In this document: positions 12,605 through 25,810 of the stretch, piece after piece
Layout of the letters: every line of letters begins with the position of its first letter
Position numbering within the stretch: the stretch's first letter is position 1
Origin: Straminergon stramineum
Taxonomy: Eukaryota > Streptophyta > Bryopsida > Hypnales > Calliergonaceae
DNA length: 64,000 nucleotides
Direction: 5' to 3'
Assembly (NCBI GenBank): GCA_963920665.1
Contig: OY987266.1
Location: 27,483,439 to 27,547,438, forward strand
Program-made: the position numbers and the translations under genes
The notes under the pieces: model-generated
Database searches by the model: none
Seen by the model: the letters and a program-made list of their open reading frames with translations, nothing else
Told to the model about the DNA's origin: nothing

Positions 12605-13431
12605 ATGGAAATGACTTGCCAATTCGAAAATTTCAAAAATGAAAGGCGTCCAGACTATCCGGACCGTTTGTCTAATCCGGTTCACCCATCCAACCCATCC
12701 AATCACCCTGACCCGTCTGGTATGACAACCCAGCATCCACCATGCAACAATCCTCAAATAGCTCCATGCTCCCTATTTAACAATGGAAGTATCACTTTGT
12801 TGGGTTTAGGAAATTCTCAATGTCGACCACGAGTTGTCAATATTTTGAAAAAAATGGAACGTATGGAGAATGCAAGATTGAACATTACTTCATTCACTAA
12901 TTGCGAAGGAGATGAGACATTGGCATCTATACTAAAGAAGGAAGAAGCTTGCCAACCACAATCTTCCATTAGGCCATCTAATCCTCCATTGCAATCCTCG
13001 AATGCAATAGAGGCATTTTCCATAGAGTGGCGAAAGGCAGGAAAAACAATGATGAAAGAAACCCCTAAATTTAAGAACAAACGAGTAATGGAGCCATTTG
13101 CTATCTCCCCAAACAAGAAAGTAAATGTAGGAAGACCCTCACTTAATAAGCATATGCCTATTCCACTGCTTCCTTTCCGAAAAGGAGAGTGGTTGATTGC
13201 CTTTGAGAACAAGTAGGGAAAACCTTGTTGCAAGCAAAGAGGGAGCAAAAGATGGACAAGCCTAAGCAGAAAGCTTGTGTAACTAGAAAAGTACAAGAAA
13301 AGGGAGAAGGAAATGAATCACCTTCATCAAACGATGAAGAGAACACGTTGATGGATGATGACGACGGATTCCAATCAAAAGACTACAGTAGTGGGGCAGA
13401 GGTGAAAAAAGATAGTGATTACCAGCCTTAG
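12605..13431 (+). CDS. Hypothetical polar protein, possibly interrupted
   Basis: An open frame of 203 codons (12605-13216) ends in TAG. After a one-base frame change, a second open stretch (13225-13431) is rich in Lys and Asp/Glu, with an SSNDEENTLMDDDDGF patch. The first part has a proline/asparagine-rich segment (HPSNPSNHPDPSG) and basic stretches. No known domain was recognised. The two parts may be one reading frame broken by a stop and a shift, as in other decayed genes here. A chance open frame is also possible. Confidence 0.35.
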
Positions 13432-15412
13432 GAATTTAATCTTGGAAGGGGTTTGCACCTAGGACATTTATAGGTGCTCAAATTCTTTTGATTCAAAGAG
13501 ACGATGAGTCAAGAAATGTTAGGAGTACAAGTTGTTCAATTTATCTTGAAGAAATATATGAAACTATCAAGTTCCCTTATTTGAATTACTTGTCTAGTTT
13601 TTGTTCCAAGTGACATTTAAGAAATCTTTTGTTTTTTGAACAACATTCAAAAAATCTTCATTGTATGATTTTTTGTTGTGAATTTTAAATAAATTGAACA
13701 AGATAATTTCTAAAGCGATAGAACTCTATGAAATCAATAACTAACCTTGCAACAAAATTTAAATCTGCCAATGTCACACTCATTTCATGTTTGGTTTTTG
13801 GTTTTTGGACCAATGATTATGTGGCCTTTCTTTTAATAAGGTTTTGAGTTTCTTAACTCCTTCATTTTAGGGGCTTGTATCAAAGGAGGTTTGTGAGTGT
13901 TTATTTATCCACCCATAGTAAACAATTTCTACAACAGGTTCTTTTTGTTTTGTCTTAATTTTATTTATTAACAAGTGTATAAGTGTTGTCCGCTGAGCCT
14001 TCCAAGCAATGGACTCTTTCCTAAAATCCTAAGTTCAAAGAAGTCATTAGAAATGAACATATTCACAAAGATTAGGCCTAAATAACATAGTCTTTCTACT
14101 AAAATTATCTTAATTGACCTACTTTGAAAATTAATAAAATTTAGATTATTTATTAACTTACCTCATTCTATGAATTATTTGCACATTGTTATATAAATCC
14201 TCTAGTTCTCCTTCATTTTCAATTTTATGCTTACAACTTGAAGAATGGATTTTAAATACAAGTTGGCAGAATATGCATATAAGAGATTTTTTCTTTTTTT
14301 TGTCACTATTTAAACTTACTTATTCTATTCTATAAGTTGACTTGGAAGTATATAGTTTTTGATAAGATTTTCACTAATTCAAGGCAACTTTCTAATCTAT
14401 CCTATTTTCAATGGTTTTAATCGTTTCTCTAAGATTTCCTTGATTCTATCTAATTTCTATCTAAACTCAAATTTTTGTACTCCTTCATTCTATCATTCAA
14501 CTTTAAGTTTGTAACCTCTAATCTTCTTTTGTGTAATTGCTACAATTTCTAAGAAAGAAAGAGTGGTGAGATTAGTGGTTGTTGCTACTTCTTTTCAAAT
14601 TAGGATGATTTTTTCTTCTCAACCTATTCCTACAACTAACTATTCTAATTGTACTCTTACTTTATTTTGTTTTGTTTTGTTTTTCTTCTACCTCCTTATG
14701 CCTCCTCTCTTTCTATTCTCCCTCTACAAGTATTTTATCTTTCTTCTCTATCCTAGGTTAAATAACAAAAAAACGAAAAAAAATAGACATAAATCTAATT
14801 TTTTGTTAAGAGGGGAGGTGCATAAATCCTCCCCTAGCTCCTTATTGCGGCTTGGCCCTGGCAGCAGGCCCTGGCCAGGGGCTTCCAACAGCTCCTACCA
14901 AAGGCTCTCCAATACATGTCGGGAATTGATCACCCGATTTTGGCTTGGGGCTCCTTGCTGTAGCTTGCTTCTGCTGGCTCCTCTGATTTGGGCCTTCAAG
15001 CTAGTCCTTGGTTGTTGTTGTATTGTTGTTTTTTGTTTTTGTTTTTTTATTTTTATTTTTGTCCAACTTTTCAAGAAAAACTTCTATGAAAATTAGTCCC
15101 CTTACCTTCACATGGAACTAGAGAATTTGTGAGAAAGAGAATGTGATGAGATTTTTTTGTTTTTGATACTAACTTGGTGAACTTTCTAACAATCTTGTTT
15201 TGAGGAATTTTTCTAGGACTATAAAGTTCAAAGCTTCGCCATGGTTGGAAACTATGGACAAACTATTATAGAACTTCTAAACTTTGAAGTCAAAGCTCCG
15301 TCGTATTCTCCAAAAATCCACTAAATTTCTATCCAATTCTAAAAATCAAAGTCAAAGCTTCGTTGTGGAATGGTAAGCATGGAAAATAACACAAAGATTT
15401 TGACAGAAGAAA
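13432..15412. other. Noncoding stretch
   Basis: No convincing gene. AT-rich with T-rich blocks. The 177-codon open frame at 14563-15096 is dominated by F/L/Y/C runs from T-rich DNA and shows no domain. Confidence 0.45.
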
Positions 15413-15413
15413 A

Positions 15414-16344
15414 TTAACCCCTAAAGGACCATTGTCCCTTCAGGGGACAAATGAGATTTCGGGTAGGTACCTACAGTCTCAATTTCTGTCCTGATTTTTT
15501 GAAACTTTTTATGAAGATAGAAAAATTGATTAGCTTTGTGAGAATATAATTTGTTTTTCATTTGGTGCCCGGGAACAAAAGTTATGTCCAAATAGGCTCA
15601 AAACAGGGGAGAGGGGGCAGCAAAAAAAAGTTTCAAATATTTGAATTTTTTTATTTTTTATTTTTTTACCTTATAGATAGTATTTTTGTCTACATGGAAA
15701 GCTTTGATTCATTCCATTTGGATTTGTTATGAGAAAGTTATAGACAATCTTGTTTTTCGGGCACTTAGAGCATCTTCTTGAAAAAATAACTTGTAGGATT
15801 CATTTCTGAATGCAATTTTTACAATTTATAAAAAATAAAAGGTCCATATTATTTCAGTTGCCTTTTAGAACAATCTCACCATTGGGATTAGTGCATTTTA
15901 ATTCCATCTTAGAGATTTTAATAATTTAGATTTTCCTTCTATCTTGTACCTACTTCTACTTAACAATTTTTTAAAGAATCAAAATTAATTTTTATTTATT
16001 TTCTTTTTTCCCCTAGACTCTCAACTCAATTCTCCACCATAAAGATTTAAAGCTCAAAACTCTGTAGTGCAAAAAATTAAAGCTAAGAAGGTTCAAAGTC
16101 AAATAACCTAGTCCCGCAATATGTGGATAAATTTGTTTTCATCACTTTAAATGCAAATATCTTGCAATCTATGCGGTCAAAATTTCTGAAATTTTTTCCA
16201 CACATTTTCATACTAGTTAGGTGTAAGATCCTAAGGTTAGATGTACAAAAAATACAATTTTCAATTTTTTTTAACTCTTTGCTCTAAAAATGGCAGTTTT
16301 GAGTGTTTTTTGCAGAAAAAAGGCCTTGGTCCTTTAGGGGTTAA
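15414..16344. mobile_element. TTAA-flanked piggyBac-like nonautonomous element
   Basis: The termini are perfect inverted copies of TTAACCCCTAAAGGACC (15414-15430 and 16328-16344). A TTAA tetranucleotide at both ends and termini beginning with CCC are the signature of piggyBac-type insertion. The roughly 0.93-kb interior has no transposase frame. A relative with the same terminus lies at 35009-35756. Confidence 0.6.
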
Positions 16345-17883
16345 AAGAAGATGAATCAAGAGTGTTAGTACAAAAATTAGTACAAAAATTATAAACATAA
16401 CAAGCCAAAGGTTTTCCCTAAGCGGCATTGCCAATCATAAGGGAAGAATCCTTTAGAGTTAGTATACAATACTCAAGTCCTAAACAAAGACTTGAAGGAA
16501 CAACAAATATACTAAAGTAAGAGTTAGTACAACAAAATACTATCAAATTTCTGTCAAAAATTTGAAAAACTAGTACAAGGACAACAAATAAGACTTAAAT
16601 AGACCCCAATGTCCTTTAAGGCTTCACAAAATAGCAACAAAAGGAGCTTGAAATGCTCCAAAAATAGCTCGTTCACAACTTTGGCTCAAAAATGGCCAAA
16701 AGATCACATTTAATGGACCAACCTGTTTACAAAGTCAAAATAATGGCTAGAAGAGGTGATTTGAGAGAAGAATGAGTGCCCTTATATACTCTTTTAAGGG
16801 CACTCACCTCTTCTCATTTCAACATGGTAAACTTATCAATTAGGATTTTCATCCTAATTTACCAATTTTGACTTTCTACGTTGGTCTATTTTCTAACTTT
16901 TGGAAATTAACTCCAAATCACAAAAAGATTGTGCCATTGGCTTTAGAAGGTCATTTCTATTGCAAATTAAACCCCTCCCCCTTTTCTAACTTCAAAATTT
17001 CAACAAAACCTAATGCCAACTTAACACCCAAAAGGGTTAAAAACCTAACTTTTGAATTTTGACTTTTCTAAGAAAAGTAACTAGCCTAGGCTCTTAAGTA
17101 GGTATGGGGAGTAAGAAAAGACCTATCTTGGGCCCCATTCCGCTTTCATATGCTCCGGATCCATTGGTCAACTCCACCGTAATCTTTAAATTTTGTTGAT
17201 TGTTGAGGAATCTTGCAAGTTCGGGTACTTTTGACTATCAGAATGTCTTGAAACTTGTTGGGGCAGCTTGTTAACATAAAAGAAGCTATTCCAATTTTTA
17301 CCATCACCTAAGAAATTTCTAGGAATTTCCCATTGCAGGTTTGGGCAGTTGACCATCTAGAAAGGCATATTCTGACTATCAGAAAGTTCCGAAACTTTTT
17401 GTGGAACCTCCCATGGAATCCCACAACACATGTGTAGATTCATATTTTTATTCTATACATTGGCCTAGGGGGGACAAAATCCACCCCCTTGTTTAATTAT
17501 TGGTAGCTAGGGATTCTTCCACACCAGAGGGAATCTTGACAAACTGACTTCACCATTGTTTCCCGGGCATGGTTTTAACCCTAAATCACCCTCCTTGGAC
17601 TTGAGATTCCTCTATAGTCCCGTCTTGATATTTTTAACATCTACAAGCCAATAATTGGGTTTCTGCTATTTTGTTGATGAAATGGGGAAACTAGAACCTA
17701 TCTCCGGGACCTCACTCCTATACCTTACCAGGGTTCCCTCAACCAATTCTAGTCTAGAGATTTTTTCTCCATATGGGGTTTGGAGCCTAATATGCTCATA
17801 ACTCGTAATTACCACAATTGATTGGGTTCTAACCTACTTACAAGTGGAATTTGAATCTAATTAGTAAAAAACACTCAAAATAT
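16345..17883. other. Noncoding stretch
   Basis: No gene seen; short open frames only. Confidence 0.4.
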
Positions 17884-18030
17884 GACCAAATATTATATTG
17901 GCATGTAACACATCTATTTTGGTTTTACACTTTTGGGGGGGCTTTTTGTATGTAAAACTACATTTAAAATAAAAAATATGAAAAAAATAAAAAAATGAGC
18001 CCTTGGTAACAAATTAGGGGCTCACAAGGC
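17884..18030 (+). repeat. Direct repeat, copy 1 of 2
   Basis: About 150 bp starting GACCAAATAtTATATTGG and ending AGGGGCTCAC recurs in the same orientation at 18779-18935 with clear sequence identity and scattered differences. The pair is about 900 bp apart. It could be two members of a dispersed family, or terminal repeats of a short nonautonomous element. Confidence 0.6.
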
Positions 18031-18444
18031 CCACAATAAGTATGCTACTTTTAGTATGTAATTTTTGTATGCAATTTTTGTATATACCGACATTAGTACT
18101 TTATACGACGGATGCAATGAAGTTTTGGAAATATGGTGGCACCATGTGTATGGCAATGATTACAGTCTACCAGTATGGCATTTTTTAACACATTTACCCC
18201 CTTTTTTTCTACAGGCTTGAAGCTACCAATTTTTTTTGGAGGCAATTGGGCATTTAAATGCCTAAAAAAATGCACTCATCCCACACGCCCACTCATCCAT
18301 CTGCCCCATCCACCCATCAGTGCACCCCCTAAATGGCGACCAAGCAACGTCCAACTGCGTCAATCGTGTCCGCTGAAACCAAGCGTCCAGGCATCCAGAT
18401 GTGCAATTTTTGGATGCGAATTCATAGCGGACGTATGCTAAGGG

Positions 18445-18680
18445 TTGCTATTATGTGAGCATAGGAGTGTGAGACCATGAGCCTATAATACTACACACCT
18501 ATGTTATAGGTATATATATCATAGAAACCGTCTATGATTATAGAGTATATATGTTACATATACCCATATTATATGTGTTTATGATATATACACCTTCTAT
18601 AGTGTGGGGTATCTATAGTATAGGTACCTATAATGTAGGCTCAATGCTCACAAGCTCGCATTCATGGGCTCACATACTAG
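18445..18680. repeat. Imperfect inverted repeat, AT-rich, MITE-like
   Basis: The left side carries GTGAGCATAGG and CCATGAGCCTATAAT words; the right side carries their approximate reverse complements (ATAATGTAGGCTCAATGCTCAC, CATGGGCTCACATAC). The centre is a series of TATA-rich short palindromes. No target duplication was resolved. Confidence 0.4.
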
Positions 18681-18778
18681 CACCGTTGGACGTATGCCCA
18701 AGACAACCCTGAAGTCTATCCTAGCTCTATTCTATCCCAATTCAATCCGTTTCAAGTTTCCGTATTTCCACAATTATA

Positions 18779-18935
18779 GACCAAATACTATATTGGTATG
18801 TGACACACCTATTTGGGTTCTACACTCTTTTAGGGCTTTTTGTATATAAAACTATACTCAAAATAACAAAATACAAAAAAAAAAAAAAAAAAAAGAATGA
18901 GTCCCTAGTGACGAATTGGGGGCTCACACCGACTA
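18779..18935 (+). repeat. Direct repeat, copy 2 of 2
   Basis: Partner of the repeat at 17884-18030; contains an A-run of about 20 bp near 18874-18893. Confidence 0.6.
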
Positions 18936-20319
18936 GGTCCATATGAGACTTTTTCACCCTATGGCAAAAAAGAACCCTAGAGTTAGGCTGGTGGAGAGTA
19001 TATGGGACACCTACCTAGTCCACCTACCAAGCAATGGACTCCTATGATGTTTTTTGGTAAATTTTTAATTAAATGACTTTCGGTAAAGAAAAGGGCAACC
19101 CTCTAAATGACCTAGAAGTGTGTCCTACAATCCCCAATTAACCCCAATACATATTCTAGAAATTAACAGTAAGCTCCTCAGTAAAAGTCTACCTGAAATT
19201 GACAATTAGGGCATCAAATTGGGTCTCATTGAGCTCTAAAAAGTAAATCCAACACATGACACCATCACATGAACACCACAACTCCACATGCATTGACCCA
19301 AATGAATTCACAATTCACCCTAAGTCCCAAGATATAAGACCACAACATCCACCCATTCCTTTCAGACAAATCAATACTTTTATTTTTCTATTTCCTCATT
19401 CAAGCATCTAAACGCTAATTCTAACTTAATTTGGACAACACTTCTGCACTTGCTCTAAACCTTGAAAAATTAGACCCCTAGCCACGCATCATTTTTAGAC
19501 ATCCCATCATGCAAAATTGTGCCCTAAATTCTCTCCAACAAGAATTCCATTCATGCCAATTGGGACCACTCCACCAATATTGCAGGACCAAAATAGATTT
19601 TAATTAGCATTACAATAATTTTAGCATGGTATTCAAAAAGACTACCTAGCAAAAAGAACAAAAAACAAGGGCCACCAATCACCACAATTGTGGTAGCAAA
19701 CCACCTCTAACTAGAATGGTTGCCACCATCTCAATTCTTGTCCAAATGGCCTAAGACTTAGTTTGTTGGAAGCTTGACTTGGCCTTGCACTTTCTCACCA
19801 AAATTCAGCTTCAAAATCTTTGTGAAGCTCCCTATATGCTTCCTCAAAGTTTCCTCTCCCAATTGTAGAGGCAACAGAACCTCTTTGCACAAAAATGGTT
19901 GTCCCGACCTTGTCCTTGCTCCAAATTGGATGAGCCATAGCTTTTCATAAAGTGAACTTTGAGGCGCACCACTCCTCCAAAATTCAACTCCATTCAATTC
20001 TCTATATTCCCGCAATTGCCCATCAAAGTTGGTAGTCTAATCTCACTCAAGATTCTCCTCTCATTCTCAAGCACTTTTCCATTGAACCTAAAATCCTCCA
20101 CTTTTCACCCCTCTTTTTCCATAAAATGGTGAAAACCTATTTGACAAATTGTCCTATATGGTTCCCTTTCCTACTCCCTAACAATTCATGCTTGAAACAC
20201 TCATAACACACAAAATTGCTCCCAAAAAACACACATGCACACATAAGTTGAGAGACAAAGAGAGAGCCAAACCTTAATTTTGCCTATATCCAAACTTCCT
20301 AATGGATTAATTTCCCTAA
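18936..20319. other. Noncoding stretch
   Basis: No gene seen. Short open frames (for example 19758-20015 minus) lack recognisable features. Confidence 0.4.
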
Positions 20320-20480
20320 TTACGTTCATCCAACACTAATTTACTGTAAATCCGCTAATTTCATGTAAAATGCGCCAAATTAGTGAAAAGTTCCCTAATT
20401 TAGTGTAGACTAAGCTAATTTGCTGTAAAATCCCCTAAATTACTGTTTTTTTGTCCCAATTTAGTGTTTTTATCACTATT
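20320..20480. repeat. Degenerate short tandem repeat
   Basis: About six imperfect units around CTAATTTAGTGTAAA, spaced roughly 20-30 bp. Confidence 0.45.
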
Positions 20481-21922
20481 TTGGTGTTCTCGTAGTAGTT
20501 TTAAGTTTACTAGCTTCTTTTTTATTTTTCATATTTATTAATTTTTGTGGTTTTCAATTTACTTTTAATTTCATTTCCTACTTCTAGTCTTTTGTTTTTA
20601 ATTCACTTCTGTACTTTTTATATTTTTTACATTTTTGGTGTGCAATTTGATTCTAGTTTCATTTCCTACTCATAATATTTTGTTTTCATTTTGTTTTTTC
20701 ATTTTTTTGTATTTGTTATCTTTTTGGTTTCCTTTTTAATTATAATTTCATTTTTCTACCTAGTAGTATTTTGGTTTTCATTTTAGAATCATTGTACCAT
20801 TAATCTAATTTGGTTACTTTATCAAATCCTGCATTTGCCTTTTGTAAGGTGTGTTTCATTGAAGGAAAGAATGAGCTTGAGGTAAAAAATCACATTGTTA
20901 GCATTGTTTTTACAATGACAATTTCAAATTTGTGTATTGATAATGTTTGTTGTTAGGGCCTTTTGTTTTTTGTTTCTTCAATCAACCTTGGCGGTTGATT
21001 GTGCATTGGGGGTGTTGGTGTTGTCATGGGCGTTTTTGCTAGCTTTGTAACTTTTGAATTTTTGTTGCAAGTTTAGTTCCTTAGCTTGTTTCTTCTATGC
21101 AAGTTGAACTTTGCATTTTCATTTTAATTATTTTTCTAGAGCTTTTGTTTAAGGCACACTCGGGTATGATGTAATGAGCTCATATAAGTTCTCTCATGCA
21201 TCTATGTTTCATAGAATTCAACATAGATTTGAGTCTCACAACCTAGATTTTTCTTTTTTCTAGTTTGTATTTGTGGCGATGGTGATGTTGTGGAGGTTTT
21301 TCATGGTCATGTTCTTGTATCTTTGTTAGAAATCAAGGTGATGTTGTGGAGGTTGTTGATGGTTTTGTTCTTTTATTATTGTTAGACATTAGGGTGCTTG
21401 AAATTGAAGTTGCTGGGATAGAAGAGAATGGCTAGAGTTTTAGGTCATTCAAATTTTGTTTTTAGGGGGTGGACTAGCAAGCTCTTATCTTTAGTGCAAT
21501 TTATCAATAATTGAGAGTGATGATGGATTGGGTATTGCATTCTCTACTTGTGTTTATGCATGTATTCATTGATCAGTGTTGATGATTGAAGTGCTTGTTT
21601 TTATTTTAGTATGTTTTGTTTTAATATTGAATGAACTTGAATGCTCTTCTTGTGGAGTTCTTGAATGTCATCAAGTGCATAGCATGGTGGCCTTAGTTTC
21701 ATAGGTTCAGCTTACTAGGTTTGAAACTTTGGTGGTTTCATCATCATCAAGACTCAAGAGGTTACTCAAGTTCAACATCACAACCTTTGAGCATCACAAC
21801 TTTTGAGTACTTCTTTCAATTCCCCTAATTTTTTTTTGTCATCCATGAAGACCTATCACTTGAAATTTGTCACCTAAAGCATAGCCAAAATTTATTTTGA
21901 GTTGCTAAAACATTGATGAAAC
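20481..21922. other. Noncoding stretch
   Basis: No gene seen. T-rich sequence with many TTTCATTTTTT-like words. Confidence 0.4.
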
Positions 21923-22857
21923 TTATCTTTGAGTTGAAGATAAATTCAACCCATGGATGAAATTTATCTTCAAGTTGAAGATAAGTTCAGCCCATGGATA
22001 AACTTATCTTGATCTAGTTTGCACATGTCTTGGACTTGAATAAAATTATCCTTGAGTCGAAGATAATCTTCTTGCACTAAAAATTAATCTCACAGGGCTA
22101 GACTAAAATCATTTTGGTAGTAAGAACTTTTATCAATCAATTTATGACTTGTAGATAATTCTCATCTATAAATGTAGATCTAATCAACTTAATAACATCA
22201 ATCTATTTTTGAAATCTAAAAATAAAGAGTCTACTAAGACAAAAGCTAAAGGATAATATTGAAGATGGAAACCTCATTTGTTATATAGTTGGCGTTATCT
22301 TCGACTCAAGGATAATTAAAGATAGTTCAAAAGCAACTTAAAAGAAATTTTAGAATGAATTCTAATAAGCACAGTAGAGGTACCAACATAAATAATTTCC
22401 AAGCCAATAATATCTCAAAGACAAATTTATCAAGGGTGGAAATGATTCAATGAAAAAATGAAGAAAATTCAAAAAATTCAGTAGATCAATAGATTTTCAA
22501 GGCAAGTGAAATCTTTAACATTAGGTATTTATCCTCAACTTGAGGATAAGCATAGATCAATAAATATAAATATTGTAGAGCAATTGAGAATTTTCTATAA
22601 CATTTATACACAAATCACAAACAAATGTGAAGAATTCCTATTGTAACAATCTCTATAACATTTATGTCTAACACATAGAAAAATGTAAATGACTCCTATT
22701 GTGACGGTTAGAGTGTAATACTAGAACCTACAAATGACTACTTCTATTGCTAGGAAATAAAAATTATATCGAAATTAAGGATTCAATAATTCATGTAAAA
22801 AAATCACCATGCTCACAATGTAGTACACAACTTTGTCTTCTCCTTGAGTTGAGGATA
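21923..22857. repeat. Cluster of recurring 21-bp palindromes
   Basis: A 21-bp palindromic unit of the form TTATCYTCRASTYRAGGATAA occurs at 21923-21943, 21964-21984, 22046-22066, 22295-22315 and 22529-22549, with a shortened form at about 22839-22857. The copies at 21964 and 22529 are perfect palindromes around one central base. Two more copies lie at 62265-62285 and 63357-63377. The sequence between copies is not obviously repeated. Confidence 0.7.
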
Positions 22858-23169
22858 TTCTAGACCTCAATAATTCAAAATAGTGTGATGAATTAGTGTC
22901 ACATGCACTAAGAGAAGAAATCACTATCGTGGAATATAAATTTCATTTTTGGAAAAGTACTATAGATAGAATGATTTTGTTGGCAAGGTGTCATTGTAAA
23001 TTGGGTTTGGTTGGCATTACTTGAGCATCGTAGACAAAAATTTAGAAGAAAATTGTAAATTTGAAGAACTTAAGATAGAGGTTGTTGGACCACAAAGTTT
23101 TATTAAATGTGTAGTATATTCTTTGTACATTAAATATAGAAGACACTAAATTTAATTATACATGCCTAA

Positions 23170-24100
23170 TGTTTTGCTAATGTTGATGTTTCTTTTGCTC
23201 AACCAAAAATGATTAAAAGTGTGCACTACCAATTAGTCCTAAGACAATCAAATATCCAAGGTGTTTTCGAGTTGTTTACTTGGCCCAATGCTTTTCATCA
23301 CTTTTTGGCTCACATATTTTTGCCTCCGTGTTTAAATAGGTAACTCCATCTATTTCATATTTTTCTTTGATCAATTTGTGGAGTAGTGTAGTTGAGACAC
23401 TATGCAACAAAATGTGTTGTCTTTAGAATCTCTACAATGACAAAAGTGGTTGAATATTGTTTCCGACTTGACTGACATTCTTTGTTAGTGTGAGATTCAG
23501 TTACAACTTCAAAAATCCTAAAGTGAGACATTTATTTTGAATGTATTTTCCTTGGTTGTCTTCCACTTTGATGGGATCAAGGTTGTATGTGCTCATCTTC
23601 ATTTATACAAAATCCTTGCCAAAGTTTTTGATATTGCTAACCATGTCATTCTTTGGAGCTCTATGAAGAGGGTTATTATAGAGCTCATCACAACCTTCCT
23701 TTTCATAGACTTCAAACTTTCTTTTGAGATCTAAGGGTAGCATGGTTGTAGGAAGGTTGAAATCTTTCTACACAAATACCTTATACTTCTTGAATAGCTC
23801 CAAGGGAATTTCCTTAAACATTTTAGTATAGAAGGTGCTCTCAACTCCAATTGTGCCTATTTTATTTAGCCTAGACAAAAAGTTAATGCTATATTCCCCA
23901 ATTTCTAGAATTGTCTACCTACATTATCTCAATGACTTTCCAATAAGAAACCTTTCTCTATGAATTTGTCAATTCCATTGGAAGTATGCTCCGAGGGACT
24001 TACGAAAGTACATAGAGAAGAATAGGACTTGTTGTATTTTGTTGTTTGCTTTTGTTCCTCTTTATTCACATATTCTACGTGGAATAAGACATTCCATTAC
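23170..24100 (-). pseudogene. Decayed coding remnant, unknown protein
   Basis: The minus strand reads as protein-like sequence for about 300 codons when scattered TAA/TAG/TGA codons and one frame change (near 23880) are ignored. Recognisable stretches include FVSPSEHTSNGIDKFIEKGF, ESTFYTKMFKEIPLELFKKY and EICEPKSDEKHWAK-like sequence. The last loosely resembles the CCDKKHW stretch of the remnant at 43.1 kb. Many stops stand where Gln codons would be expected, as in other decayed genes here. No family was recognised. A similarly coding-like but weaker plus-strand stretch lies at about 24435-24720. Confidence 0.4.
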
Positions 24101-25392
24101 TAACCTTGGTTTTTGTTATGAACTTTTGGAAATTATTTGTAGACCATCAATGTTGTAAGGAGTAGTGTTGTATATATACTCGGATTATCAAACATTAATT
24201 ACATTTTGTATTTACAATTTTGTATCTTAAAAATTAACACTCAGATATATTTCATTCATCTGCTTGGATTTTCGTCATTGTAATTTCCTATTGTTTTTTT
24301 GCAACTTCTTGTACTTAAGTTTATCTTTGTAGCAAGGATAATATGTAAGACATTAATTTTTTTTTGAAATTTTCATGCTTTTTCTAATTCATGTTTTTTA
24401 AGTTGGAGGATCTCAAGGTTTGTTTAGCACTCATTGCCCTTGAAGCAATGATCCACAAGAAGTTTGTTGTCATGATCAAATGCCTCAAGCCCTAGTACAT
24501 CTGAAATTATGGGTGGAAGCTGCTTTCTTTCTATGTAGTTTCAAGGTTGTATGTAATGGGCTTAGCTTGTGATGTTGCATTTGTTGTCTTTGATTTTTTA
24601 AAAGGAAAAATAGATGAAGGCATATTCAACAAGCCTTTCAATCCAAGCTTAGTTGGGAATCCTTTTTGCTCTTTATTGGAGTTGAGGTGTACTTGATCTC
24701 AACCAGTTCAAGGGCGTTCTATTTTACCAACTATGGATGGGAATTGTTGGTGAGATACTCATCAATAGTAGATTGCTAATGCTTTTTTGGCACAAGGATA
24801 TCTTTACAAGACCACTAGAGGTGAAAGTTTAGGAGGCAACAATGAAAATAATTGTAAACTAATAGCAATGTTTAGATAAGGAGTACATATGTACTAGGCT
24901 TTTTCATTTTGTACCTTGTTGGGATTTTAAGAATTTTGTTTGAAAAATAAAAAAATAGTTAGTACCATAAATTAGTCTATGTGTATTAAGCTTCTCCTTT
25001 TGTACACTTGAAAGTTGCTTCAAATATTCCTTATGCAATAATAATATCAAAAGCCATTGGTTTAAGTACTTGCATACACAAGCATGTGGATTGGTTTTCT
25101 TTGTAAATTGCCACAATTATTTAATATCACAATACTTCTTGGCCTCTCATTTGGAAGCCTATTTATCATCTTGGATTCCCTCAAATTTTCTTTCTTTGAT
25201 TTTGCTATGCATCTTGTAGTATCAATTCTTGAGTATTTATAATTTGTAATCTCTTGATTTATTAGTCACAAACTTTCCTATATTTATCTTTGCTTTCAAC
25301 AACTTATCTTTGAAATGAAGGACCTTAAGGTCTAAGTATAACCATTTTCTCTCAATTTAATGAATATGGCCTTATGGCTAAAATAGCATCAC

Positions 25393-25525
25393 TTGACGAA
25401 TGAAGTTTGTGAAATAAAACTTCATCTATTCATATCTCATGCATAGGATGTCTAATGCAAGACTGCCACATCATCTTGGATTCCTAGGAAAAAGACCTAT
25501 AATGCCATGCACTCCAAATTTAGTT
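25393..25525 (+). repeat. Direct repeat pair, copy 1 (copy 2 at 25684-25810)
   Basis: About 125 bp starting with a GATGAAGTTTG.. / ..AAACTTCATC inverted pair and continuing through CATATCTCATRCATAGGATGTC and GGATTCC..GAAGACCTAT recurs in the same orientation at 25684-25810. The lead inverted pair also resembles sequence at 12005-12052. Confidence 0.6.
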
Positions 25526-25810
25526 GTTCATCTATATACAAAAGCCCAAATGTAACCCCTTATATTTTGACACTTGTAAATATCTATTTTTGTCTTAAGA
25601 TAAATCCACCACCTCATAGATGCTTTTACTTGCTTTTCAAATATGTCTTGTATTTTGTCATCCGATACTTGAAGTAGTGGCAATTGATGGATGAAGTTTG
25701 CAAAATGAAACTTCATTTGCTCATATCTCATACATAGGATGTCCAATCCAAAAGTGCCATGTTATCATGGATTCCGAGGAAGAAGACCTATGTTGCCATC
25801 CATTTGAAAG

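Noticed and set aside
14563..15096. 177-codon plus-strand ORF with hydrophobic segments
   Set aside because: Composition follows T-rich DNA (F, L, Y, C runs); no family resemblance and no conserved relative in the window.
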